Origin: Echinococcus granulosus
Taxonomy: Eukaryota > Platyhelminthes > Cestoda > Cyclophyllidea > Taeniidae
DNA length: 64,000 nucleotides
NCBI RefSeq assembly: GCF_000524195.1
Contig: NW_020170440.1
Span: forward strand, 225,411 to 289,410
Direction of reading: 5' to 3'
Shown piece by piece: positions 24,552-34,868 of the stretch. The notes under the pieces were generated by a model. The model was not told where the DNA came from. It worked only from the letters and a program-made list of their open reading frames with translations, and did not search any database. Each line of letters opens with the position of its first letter. Position 1 is the stretch's first letter. A program made the translations under genes and the position numbers.

Positions 24552-27477
24552 TCCCGCAAAAAATAGCCAAGAGCCCATTTTCGTGAAGATTCACTCCTGC
24601 TAATAATCTAAGTAAAAGGTCAGCTTGCGTGATTTTATAAATAAAAAGTTTAAAATTTCACGAGGCATTTAAAGCATCTTTATTGAGTGTTCGGGAGGCA
24701 CGCTGCTCTCTAAAAATGGAGGAAAGTGATTAAACCTCCTCCCGGTGGTCCTCTAATTGGCCAAGGTCGGTCGCTTAGTTAGTTGGCTGGTTGTTTGACT
24801 ACAAGCAAATGGGCAAACAGCTGAGATATGCAAACCCTGCCCACGTGGTATTTAAGTCGGTACGCCGTGCCTCGTAAATGTCGCCTCCCCTAAACGAGCA
24901 GCCGAAGTTGGCCCCACGAAGGCACTTTCATAATCTCAATTATTGCACTGGCGGCTCTGGCTGCTGTTGCTGCTGTTTTTAACCGTCGGAAGTTCAACTA
25001 GATGCTTGCTTTGTGAGAGCGGCTACGCCTTGCCTCCCCCTCCTTCTCCAGTCTTTGTTCCTTCCTTTTGTGACCGTTGGTAGGTTTTTTTCTCTATCAC
25101 CGGCATCTGCTAATTCCACTTGAGTGTTTTTTATTGCTTTTGTGTTAATCCAAATCTACTCCAGGTACTTGTTCATTAAATTGCATATGTAGAGATGGAA
25201 AGAAGAATTTGCGACCCAAAAATTGAGGAGACCGTAATGTAGACTCAAGCCCCATTTAAAATGCCTTCTCCCTGAAACGATGACTGTAGTCGTCTTTACC
25301 CAGGCTGTCACCACGGCCTCCTCAATGGCGAGTGAAGAAAACGGTCTCATTCGATTTTATACATGACTTATCTACCAGGGACGAAAACGGTAGCTGTGAT
25401 TGCCGAGCTGAGAGGAGGTGCAGGTCATCCATTCCCCTCTACGTTAGATCTAGCGATGAATTTGTGATTAAAATGAAATAAATCTTTTTGCTCACTTTTG
25501 GTTAAAGGTAATATGTTTTCAGCCATTTCCCTCATTAAATATTGACACCGTCTCCCGGAGTACCAGTCAAACAGCGACGGAGAGACTTTCAAGTTATTCT
25601 TCTGCTAGTGTCAATGGCAGTCTACCTCCTTAGACCCCATAAATTTATCTTCAGCAATGGTTTTTTTTGTCGTTAGTTGGAAATAGGGGTTCTGTATACT
25701 CTGTTGGAAGCAAAAGGAGTGTTTGAATTAAAACGGGACTTTGGGTGCGAGTTCTGTGATTAGATTTTAAGAAGTGGAATTGGCATATCCTTCATTCGCA
25801 TAGTCTCCAACCGCTTCATTTGTATTCATTAAAGTAATATCAGGAAAACAGTTTCGGAAAGAAGGGAATTGGCAGTATGGTTGAACCGGTTTGGGATAGT
25901 CCACTCTACCTCGTCATCGGTCCTGGTAGTTGGCGGTCAATCTGTATGCCCCCACTTATTTTGAAGGAGATCAATGTACTCTAATCTCACTACCTCCAGT
26001 AATGCCATCGATGCGATTCAAATTCTCCTTGGTAAATGGCTCCTTCAGCTCAGCGCAACAATCCACTCCTCTGTTGTTCAAAGGTGGAAGGCTTTTCTGG
26101 CGTCTGACGTGAGCCAACCTTTCAAAAGCACAAATCTTTGGAAATGATTTCATTCACTAGTCCTCATACGGGAAGACCTGTCGCCTTTTGCATCGGTTAT
26201 CCTTTCCAGATCTTATTTTCCACGTGCCAGATGACTGCCGAGGGCTAAGGTGAGGGGGGAGGGTTAGAACCGCTACAATCAGCATCGTCATTGACGGATA
26301 AGCTTTACCGTACTTGAAGTTTGGATTTAGTGCATTCGTTTACAGGGAAGTTCGTTCGTTACACGTAGCTACACTTGCTTTTTATTGCTGCATATATTAC
26401 CATCGCCGTAACAGGGCCTTTCCTTCTATGCGTGCGAAATCCGTGGTCCTCGTTTGATTTGAACGCCTGTTGCGCCCCTGAGGCAGAGGTAACTGGTGAT
26501 GGTGGTATTTGAGAAGTATTTCACTGTCAATTATGCCAACGCGGACAGAGTAGGCCTTTCATTACGACTGTATCAAGGGTCGCAAAAGTGGAGAATCAAG
26601 TCTACTTGGGGATTCCAACTGCTCTTGTTTTTCTTTTGATCTCAAGCTGGTAAATTTTTTTTCAAGGACTGGAGATCAGAGTGCTTCATTGTGCATCAAA
26701 AGTGACATTGAAGATGCGGAACAATTGTCAAAAATTATAGCCTGTTTGGGGGTTAGGGTACGTGTATAGTTGCTATTCCCCTAAATTCGGAGTGGTCAGC
26801 TGACTTTTTGAACAACTATCCCTCCTGCTTTATTCCTCAAGTTCAAAGTTGATATCACAGTGATTGGTTTGACATCCACTTGACACAGTAGGTCACCAAC
26901 ACACGTTCCGACGCACCCTCAACATTGTTTGACTAGCGTCCACTGGCACTTGTGGATCAAGACTAGTAGGTCTTTTTTTACTCCTTGTGGTCGTGACGTC
27001 CGGGGCGCGCTGTAGTCGTCTCGCTAATAGGTTAGTCATCTTCGGACTTTAGAGTTCACTCATGGGTAGCAATTCCATGAGGAAGCTAAAATTACCTTCC
27101 TTGCATCCACACACACACTTCTACCTTCTCTTTTTCTTACTTCCTTCCCCCCTTTCTTGTCCCCTTCCTTTCTTCATTCCCTTCTCCTTTCCTATCAAGG
27201 GTAGCTGACTTGGTAGACAAAGGTAGACACACTTAGACACGGTCCGATACTACTACCTCGTCAGGATCTTCTTCGCCATTCCACTACCACATCACAGGGC
27301 CATCTGAAGCTGCTGATTGTGGTCAATCTTGCCGTCAAATATTGCTATGTATCAGTACGTCGAAGATGTCCAACTTCCCTTGGACAGAAGTTCACGCCAG
27401 ACATGTGATCATAAATGGATGGCGAACTTGTTGACCCCCCATTCACGTCTTCGCCTGTTTCTCCTTTCCCATTTCAG

Positions 27478-27557
27478 TCCTACTACAGCCAGGCACAGTT
27501 CCATCTCACCCTCCTCGGCCATGCCGAACCGGTTCAAATCAAGATCAGGAAATCAAG
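27478..27557 (+). CDS. possible ADAM prodomain exon
   Basis: The acceptor ctcctttcccatttcag is strong and the donor is TCAAG|gtacgt (phase 2). The 26 codons give QFHLTLLGHAEPVQIKIRKS, which fits the early ADAM prodomain pattern of an alternating hydrophobic strand, G-x, and a second strand ending in charged residues (family y-x-I-x-x-x-G-x-x-x-x-I-x-L-x-x-N). The pattern is weak in sequence terms. Its phase-2 end does not match the phase expected at the next candidate exon near 30460, so at least one further exon would be needed. Confidence 0.3.
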
Positions 27558-30459
27558 GTACGTTTTTCTCCTCCGATTCCTCCTTTCTTATCCTTCTTTG
27601 CTTTTATTGCCATTCCTTATCGCTAGTGGTTGCATTAATCCTTTTGTGATCATCATCATTCACTTCCTGTTGCTGGCCTTCCCGATTTTCTTCTTGCAGC
27701 CTTGATGTAAAAAGACATTAGATGATTAGCAAGTATCATTAATCTTGGTACCAGATCAAAAAGGATGCTGTTTTTGGTGGCCTGCTACTGGCTGTACTGC
27801 TGCCAGGTTAATCATCACTAGCAGGTGCGTTGTGGATCGGATATTGTGTAATATTTGATGAGGTGCATTTATTAAAATATAGTTTATTTAACCCTTGAGT
27901 CATGGAACCATCGTAAAGATTCAGACTTGATCTTGCGATTCACTTCAACAAGTCGGATGCTTCCCTTCGTCATCGTCACTAAGTGGGCTTCTTGGTTTCG
28001 AGGACTTTGCGTAAAGACGTTTTCTACCGCGGAACGAACCAAGATGCAGCACCATGCGGAATAGTGTGGAAAGCAGATCTACTGATAAACGGACGCCATT
28101 TGGCAGTGTGAAAAGCTAATGACTGCACAAAGCCGAAGATAGTAAGGTAGGTAGACCAACGGTCGAACCGTGAGAAGGGTGCCCTTCTGGGAGGCGATTT
28201 TAATGTACTCTCGGTCCCACAAATAGGCTAGCCAGGTGCCATATTGATGACTTGAGCGAATTCTAGTGGTAGACAGCGAAGCTGATAAACTCATTCCCTC
28301 ACCCACATTTCATGGATTTGTGTGTTCGTCAACCTGTATATCCAGCCGTCCCTCCATCCATTCCGTATCTGTTCGTTCATCTGTCTCAAACTAATTCGCC
28401 AATTTGAAGGAAATCTATTAACCCAACCGGGAAACTGAAGAACTAAATGATTTCGTATTTCCATTACCGATTAGAACACAAACAGTCGGTTTATTTTTTT
28501 CTTAGGAAAAGCATAGAAATTTAACCATGGAGACTGAATAACTCCTTCATGAATTCCTGTCCGATTTTCCCTCTCAAAACTTTTTTACATGTCTAAAAAT
28601 TCATCCACTTCAAAGAAAGTGAGGGGGGAGTCACTTTACTGTCAAAATTCGTTGAATTTTCTCAGCTTTGGTGAGAAAATTGCCCACTTTATTAACGTGG
28701 ACGATTTCCTGTCCTAGTCATCGTCGTCGTCCATGTTGCTTCACGGGCCTGAGTCTGTTTTATAACCAAAGAGCTCCTAAAAACAATTACGGTTGTGGAA
28801 ACACACTAAAGCAATTATAACCGAAAAGTAGTGGCAAGAAGTTGTAGAAGTTGGTTTATTTGATTGTTTCCTTCTACCTGTGACGATTCCATGCAATCCA
28901 CCGAGCAAAGTGAAACCCATCCACCTGCCTATTTCAAATTGTTCGGTATTGCTAAATTTGATGTTGAAATTAGACGTTGATGCGTAAAATGTGTCCGCCG
29001 ACTCCTTGTGCCACACAACTTCTACTATCTATCTCATCCTCGTCGCTACAACCGCCTTCATTGGAGATCAGTTTGCGGTCACCCATGAATTCGATTCGAA
29101 TCACCCGCCAGAAGGGAACCCCTCACTCAAACAATCGGAAACACGTATTTTTCATTGGCCAATCATGGGGGACAATAACTTCTCTGTCTGTTCCCTTCTT
29201 TTCAAGTGAGGACTTTTGAATACACCTGATGGAAGAGGGTATCATGGATCCATGACTTAACTCACTAGCATCTCCCTACTGTCTGCTCCAGTACGTGGGT
29301 GATTATATGATAGTCTAGTGCCAAGGTAGTGTTGATCACTTGGCTAAAAAACAGGTCACGAAGATATGGAGGTGGCACCTCCGCTCACCACTTTCAAGTG
29401 CGCACTTTCTGGCACCACGATGCTCTGTGTTTGCCTAAGTCTGATTGATTGCCCAGTTCTGGCTGTATCCAAGGCAGTTCTCTACTGCATACCTTCGAGC
29501 TGTTTGACCTTCAGCAAGTGAAAACTTGCCTCTGCAGTGCACCACGCAGAGAACGAGCACAATTATCTAGGGGTGATGAGGCGTGTGTCCTAGGTGTGTG
29601 GTCTAGGCGGTGGGTGGATTGTTTGGGGATAGTTTATGATATGATCGTTGAGTTTCGTTGGTCCTTTCTCATAAGAAGTCAGTCTGTAAAAAATTCTCCC
29701 ACCAAAAGCGAAAGAAGTGAAAAATGTAAAATTGATGGTCACTGAGGCAATTCATGTGGATGGGACCCCTTTGCCTAGTGGCTTTCATGACTTTCTCTTC
29801 CCCGATGATGTAGTTGTAAGCTGATGCCTCCTCATTGCTCATGTTGATTTCGCTAATGACACAACTCCTCATGATCGGTAAGTGAGGATCCTCTTGAACT
29901 TGATGCGGCATTCAACGCCCAATAATAAATTTGCCGAAGGCATCTGCCCCTTGAAGCTGAGTTAGTTGAAGTTGCAAAGTAGGAGGATAGTGAAGAGCAT
30001 TAGGAAGAGGATGTCGTGCCGAGAGACTGGAAGATCTCTCCATTTTGTGATACGGATAAACAATCGCATGCATCTTTCAAGTGCCTGCAAGCTGACAAGC
30101 AATTACGGTGACCTATGCCGCAATCTCACGCGAACTTTTATAGTCCTTTAATGTCATTCCGTTCATGTTGTCTCTCTAATTGGGTTCATCCTCTCCTGTC
30201 TTCTAGTTCATACTTTTAAGAAGGGATTTATCTGATTAATCATTTGTGTAGCAACCGACTAATTTAGTTGGGCCAACTCGTAAAGAATCCTAGTTTTGCC
30301 CACTTTTTATTCGGAAACTAGGTAAAGTCAAAAGTCTTTTTTTTTCACCCAGTGTATTCAACGGAGGTGAAGAATATTCAACTCTCTTCTATCGAAACAG
30401 GAACGGTGTGGTTTCGGAGGTCGAATTCGCGGTAAGTTAATTTATTACATGTCGTCGAG
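27558..30459. other. non-coding, no exon supported
   Basis: Short open frames only. The frame at 28991-29209 has a hydrophobic start and a good donor, but no ATG and no acceptor. Confidence 0.4.
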
Positions 30460-30590
30460 CCTACTATCAAACACGAATTCCTTTTCTCCCTCTTGGCGAC
30501 ATTTTCGTCCTCCTCATGGAGGGTTCCCTCAACCTCGTCGTCCTATCTGAAAATCTCAGAGGTGAAGAAATAGAGGGTAAAAACTACAGG
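30460..30590 (+). CDS. probable ADAM prodomain exon (start uncertain)
   Basis: The donor TACAGG|gtaaag leaves phase 0, exactly what the next exon at 34538 requires. The last ~30 residues include G-D-I-F-V-L-L-M-E-G-S-L-N-L-V-V-L-S-E, then GEEIEGKNYR. They fit the late prodomain (F-x-L-x-L-x-x-N-x-x-L-L...), which precedes the D-C-F-Y-x-G segment by a similar number of residues in known ADAMs. The only AG upstream in frame ends at 30459 and lacks a good pyrimidine tract, so the 5' border is uncertain. A second reading is a decayed duplicate of the NO66-like core exon, because G-D-x-F-x-x-x-M-E-G-S-L-x-x-x-V-L-S is shared with 15781-15834. Confidence 0.45.
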
Positions 30591-30630
30591 GTAAAGTGGG
30601 CCTTCCATTTGGTAATGGGCTCCCTGTCCG

Positions 30631-30830
30631 ACCATTCATTCAGCCATCCATCCACTTATCCATCCATTTATTTATCCCGTATCCATTCTTTCATCCATCC
30701 TATGTCTATTCATCCATAAACCCATCTATACATTTATTTATCCATCCATATCCATCCTGATTCCGTCCATCTGTCCATCCATTCATCCGTCCACCTATCC
30801 ATACATCCCATTTCCATTCGTTTATCCATC
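30631..30830 (+). repeat. degenerate (CATC)n / (ATTT)n tetranucleotide tract
   Basis: About 200 bases built mostly of catc, catt and tatt units (for example tccatccatttatttatcc). It is an imperfect microsatellite without coding sense. Confidence 0.8.
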
Positions 30831-31957
30831 CTTGGCTTGTAAAAAAAAATTGCGTGATTTCGAATGAATAGATAAATGTGTCCACCTCCCTCCTTTACTT
30901 TTATTTTCAGCTCGTCATTATTGACAGCTGTCTTTATCTTACTTCAGATCTACATCCTACGCGGTAAGTGGTTAGCTCATCTGTGGATTATATTGGCATT
31001 CCAGAATGGGTCTTCTTACTCAAATTGTCAATCAGCTTATCTTTCTATGCTGCCTATTATTCTCCTCCTCCCTCGGATGAGCACCTGAGTCATTCTTTCA
31101 TTGATCTATCTCGACTGACCCTGTAGTATGGAATGCCTAGCCTCAGTCGGTCTCGCAGAGGAAAATTCTTGAGGGTAGAGGTATCTTGAAGAGTTAATCT
31201 CAAGTTCTATAAATTGGCATCGAGTTTCAATTTGAGGGACTGGTGAGGTACCTTTCGAGCCGTATTGTCTTAGCCGTTTTCTTGATCAACTAACTAGCGT
31301 CTTGATTACCTTGTACACCGTTATCATTTCTGTTGTGAATATCTAACCTTTAAGTTGTACAATCGGTAGATCTTATCCCTAAACAGCTACTACTTGAATC
31401 ATTAGGAATCCAAAGGCGGAGGTAGGGTAGAGGAAGCACACTTCCTCCGGTACCCCTTTATATTTCAAGGAAGGTGGGTGCCTTTTTACGCCAAAATATT
31501 CAAACGTAGAATATATATTCCTTCTTTTTTACTTCCCTCTTCACACTAATGGTCCATCAAATTACTGTCAGGTGCATTAGTGGCCGCGAATATCGCTTAA
31601 ATAGAACGAGGTGAGGCGAGGGAGGATGGCTGTGCTACGCTATGCCATGCTGTGCCACCGCGTGTGAATTTTCCCAAATCATCCCTTTCAGTGTGAAGCA
31701 ATTTCGGACAATAATAATATGCCTGAACCTTGAAAAAGGAATTTGAAGTTCCTGAATTTGTTTCAGAATGGGGTATTCCTTTCCTCCCTCTGTGAGTGGC
31801 CTATCATTGGTATGTTTTAAAGCCTCGATCTATTACAATCTTGAAGGCATTGCAGGACTTATTGGTACCGAGATACGGGGCATACTCCCCTGCGTGGACC
31901 GCCATAACCTGTTTGCTTGTACCGTAATTCGTCATGAGACAAGAGCGGGAGTTGTAT

Positions 31958-32105
31958 TGTAGCCCCCTGAGACTTCCGTCCAGACGAAAGAAGGCAATCC
32001 TAGGGCTGCTGGGATAGTCCAGAGGGCGTGGCGCCCAGCGAAAGCATAGAGGCCGAGCCTTAAGTACCCACGAAACCAAAACGAAGAAGAAAACAAAGTA
32101 TTGCA
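31958..32105 (+). repeat. diverged relative of the dispersed repeat (copy E)
   Basis: It starts TGTAGCCCCCTGAGACTTCC, keeps CAGACGAAAGAAGGCAAT and GGCGCCCAGCGAAAG in the same order as copies A-C, and ends TATTGCA. Similarity is much lower than among A-C. It precedes copy D by about 680 bp in the same orientation and could be the 5' partner of a two-ended element. Confidence 0.35.
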
Positions 32106-32783
32106 TAGCCACTCCCCTTAAGACCGTCATCCTCGGGTCTCCCCTTGATCAACCCCCTGCGCCTAAGAAGCAGCAGTGTCGGCCATCGAATTTGTGTGCA
32201 ACTGGAAGCATATTTGACCACGACATCACTGATCTATCTTGGCAATTCTACTGGATTTGCAGGTTCTTCCTGTTTCGAAACTGTATTGGAGGAAGGTGGC
32301 ATGTGCAGGCCCTCGCCAGCTGTAAAAATGCTGACCTAAAAGCGGAGTTGTTTAATAAGAATGGGAGTTGAAGTAGTTTCGTGGAGATAAGATTTCGCGT
32401 CTATCCCTCTTTACCACTTTTTTTTCACATCAGTGGTGCCCAGCCTTATCTATGTGGGTTCCATCTAGCTAGTAGAGGTGGAGGAGGTATCGTGTGCTAA
32501 ATTCATTGACGTCTTCATATAGACACGGTGGACAGCTCCGCTGTGTACTTTTCTAGATGGTTTATGGCCAGCGTTACTATAGTTGCTCATAGCATTCCTG
32601 CTGACCACAGGGTGTGAGTAGTTCCCGAAGGTAGATGTCATTTTCAACTCTTCTGCTAAAGGTCATCACAGATGTTCCCAACCACAGCATGTACGCTTCT
32701 TAGCCCCGCTAAGTTTTATCACCCAGCAGTAAAGGCCGGGATATTTGTCCTTTCATATCGGGTTCGCTTTCCACTGCCACCAA

Positions 32784-32945
32784 TGTATCGTCACCAGATT
32801 TCCTTGAAGACGAAAGAATTTATAATACTTGGGTAGAATATGAATTGCCGACGTACAGAAGGGTTGGGGGCTACTGGCATGGCCCAAAGACCTAACTACT
32901 CAGCGAGAGTACAAATGCAGAGCTTTAAGTATTAACAAAATGGAA
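32784..32945 (+). repeat. diverged dispersed repeat (copy D) with upstream body
   Basis: It starts TGTATCGTC and contains CTTGAAGACGAAAGAA, GGGTAGAATATGAATT, GCTACTGGCATGGCCCAAAG and CAGCGAGAGTACAAA. The 3' end is unclear because similarity fades after 32945. Homology to copy C extends about 350 bp upstream (32430-32783). Confidence 0.6.
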
Positions 32946-34537
32946 ATAATGACGTTCAAGGAGATTTTTGAGTCCAGAAATTGTCAAAGAGTGGGGCACA
33001 AGGCTTATTTAGGAATCGTTGCTTGAGGCATGGGCGAGGTTTTACAACCAATCGCGTTTCGAAGGAGGAAAGCTTGCCTGACTGATTAAAAAAGGTAGAA
33101 CAGTGGGCCACTCTTGGCTTAATACATCCCTTCTTTTCTATTTATTATGTTTTTTCCCATCTTTTGTGTTGGGAAAGTCTGCTTAATCAACGACTTTCCT
33201 CTCTGCAAGAAGGTTTTTAGCCGTCTTCTTTTTCTTCCCCATAGATGACTTAAACTTTCCTCCTTGTCATGGTGCAGTTGCTTGGCGTTGGGGTTGACGT
33301 GATTGTCGAAAGTCGACGCGATTTTAATGGCTCTCTTCTGCTGCGAGAGTTATCACTGAGTCAACCAGCCACCAAAGATGTCTTTCTTCGACGGCATTCA
33401 CTAGACTCGCTTTCTGAAGCACTAACAAAGGCCGAAATTTTTCCGTAAAGATGAAAGGGTGTCGAGTATTTCCCACCGCCCCATCATCGGGTTAGCGCCC
33501 GAGTTATTTCTAAGACCGTCATGAGAATTATGAGTCTGAAGGTAAAGATGGAGCAATAGGAGAGTTGCATGTCAGACCTACACACCTGTCTACGAAGGCG
33601 TTTCTGTATGTGATAATTCTAAATACCACTATCATAGTGCCTAATGAGTTTTCAGTTCTGACCTTCTGTTTCACACCACTCGGTAGATTGTGCTAATACC
33701 TCTCCAAGCTCGTTTCTAAAGGCGAGAAAAACCACCGTTTAAATCTTGAATGCAGACTTCGATTCTTCGGCGGTGGCAGTAATCTCCCTACTAAACGGCA
33801 CGTCTTCTTTCCTCTTGCTTTCATTCCTGCCTCCTCCTGATGGCTGGGGTTCATGGAGTCGCCGAACCACCAGTCCACTTTGGCTGGCAGATTTTGCTTG
33901 ATAAATGGACGTGTGCGCGTGCTCTTCCGCCTGCCTGCCTGTATGCTTGTCTGTTTTTATGACCCGCCTTTCGTGCGGCAAAAGCTTATACTAACGCTGC
34001 AGGCTGTAGTCCCATCAATGCGCTCTCATGAAGGCGCCCAAATAAAGTGGCGTATTTTTTTATGCTGTTCCTGCATCCCGCCTCTGCCTCCACCTTTGAC
34101 ATTTGTTTGTTTCCTGTTTCGGTGCTGGAGCGTGTTAATTGACGGAGGGGAAATGTCGACCGAAGAGTCGCATAAATTGTGGAATGCAGATTTACTGGCC
34201 TGGCGGTTCGGAGGATATGTGAATAAATCGGGCTAGAGGGATGGAAAATGCACAATTAGTGTGAAGGTTGCAACGCAGTAGGCTGGATGTACTCCTCTTC
34301 GTCTTCGGTAGATATATCGCAACCACAGAGCCACTGGTCAAGCGAGGTCAAGGTGGGCGATGCAATGTGTTGATGAAGGCACTTCACAGCAGGAAGACTT
34401 CTGCGATCATTTGGTGGTAGTAGCGGTGCTTTTCGTGGTGATTTTGAGGGGGTTCTTCTATTAAACAAACTGCACTTGAAAAGTGAGAGGAGCTAAACAT
34501 TGGATAAAGTGTATTCCTCTCTTGTTTTTTTTTTCAG

Positions 34538-34868
34538 AAATCGGAGGACTGTTTCTACACAGGAGAGGTGGAATCTGCACCTAATGCATCATTTGTCGCA
34601 GTTGATACCTGTTCAGGCCTAAGGTTTGTGCCAAGAATGGAATTATTTTCGTCCAACCTTCCATCCTGTCCCATATTGTCCATGTCTTCAGCAGCATTAT
34701 TGCATAGTAGATAGGCAAGTCTTCTCTATTCAACTCTGTTTGACTTTAGAGGTGCGATATACTATCACAACACTACCTTCGTGATTCTTCCTCTCCCCTG
34801 CCCGTCCTGTGATCCACAGACAGCACCCCATATTGTTCTCTCCTGGTCTTCATCTCCAATTGCTCAGA
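34538..34868 (+). CDS. ADAM: end of prodomain (two exons)
   Basis: Exon 34538-34623 encodes K-S-E-D-C-F-Y-T-G-E-V-E-S...V-D-T-C-S-G-L, the diagnostic ADAM/ADAMTS prodomain block (family H-C-Y-Y-x-G-x-V...S-x-C-x-G-L-R-G). Exon 34750-34868 continues R-G-A-I-Y-Y-H-N-T-T-F-V-I-L-P-L, the strand that usually reads x-N-x-S-Y-x-I-E-P-L. The junction rebuilds an Arg codon (AG|A). No PKxCG cysteine-switch motif is visible; a C-P-S-C pair follows instead. Confidence 0.88.

Larger units (their letters stand above)
19095..27477. other. intergenic or long intron, no firm exon
   Basis: The stretch holds one assembly gap (24396-24495), poly-C runs at 22523-22535 and 24536-24551, and scattered open frames with no recognisable domain. 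If the exon at 18902 belongs to the ADAM gene, this is intron. Confidence 0.4.
30591..34537. other. putative ADAM intron with repeats
   Basis: This stretch holds a degenerate CCAT/ATCC tetranucleotide tract and diverged copies of the dispersed repeat (31958-32105 and 32784-32945). Open frames such as 33853-34236 have no domain similarity. Confidence 0.45.

Noticed and set aside
23912..24586. Long open frame on the + strand (224 codons)
   Set aside because: A third consists of the N gap or poly-C flank, and the remaining part has no recognisable domain, start context or splice sites.
28991..29219. Hydrophobic segment resembling a secretory exon with a gtgagg donor
   Set aside because: No ATG in frame, and no acceptor before the hydrophobic stretch; an in-frame stop lies just upstream.
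30911..30963. Small segment between ttttcag and gcggtaagt that looks like an exon
   Set aside because: Splice-like borders are good, but the 53 bases match no part of an ADAM or other family and would break the phase between 30590 and 34538.
33853..34236. 127-codon open frame on the + strand
   Set aside because: Composition is random, no domain is seen, and it lies in a putative intron before the prodomain exon.
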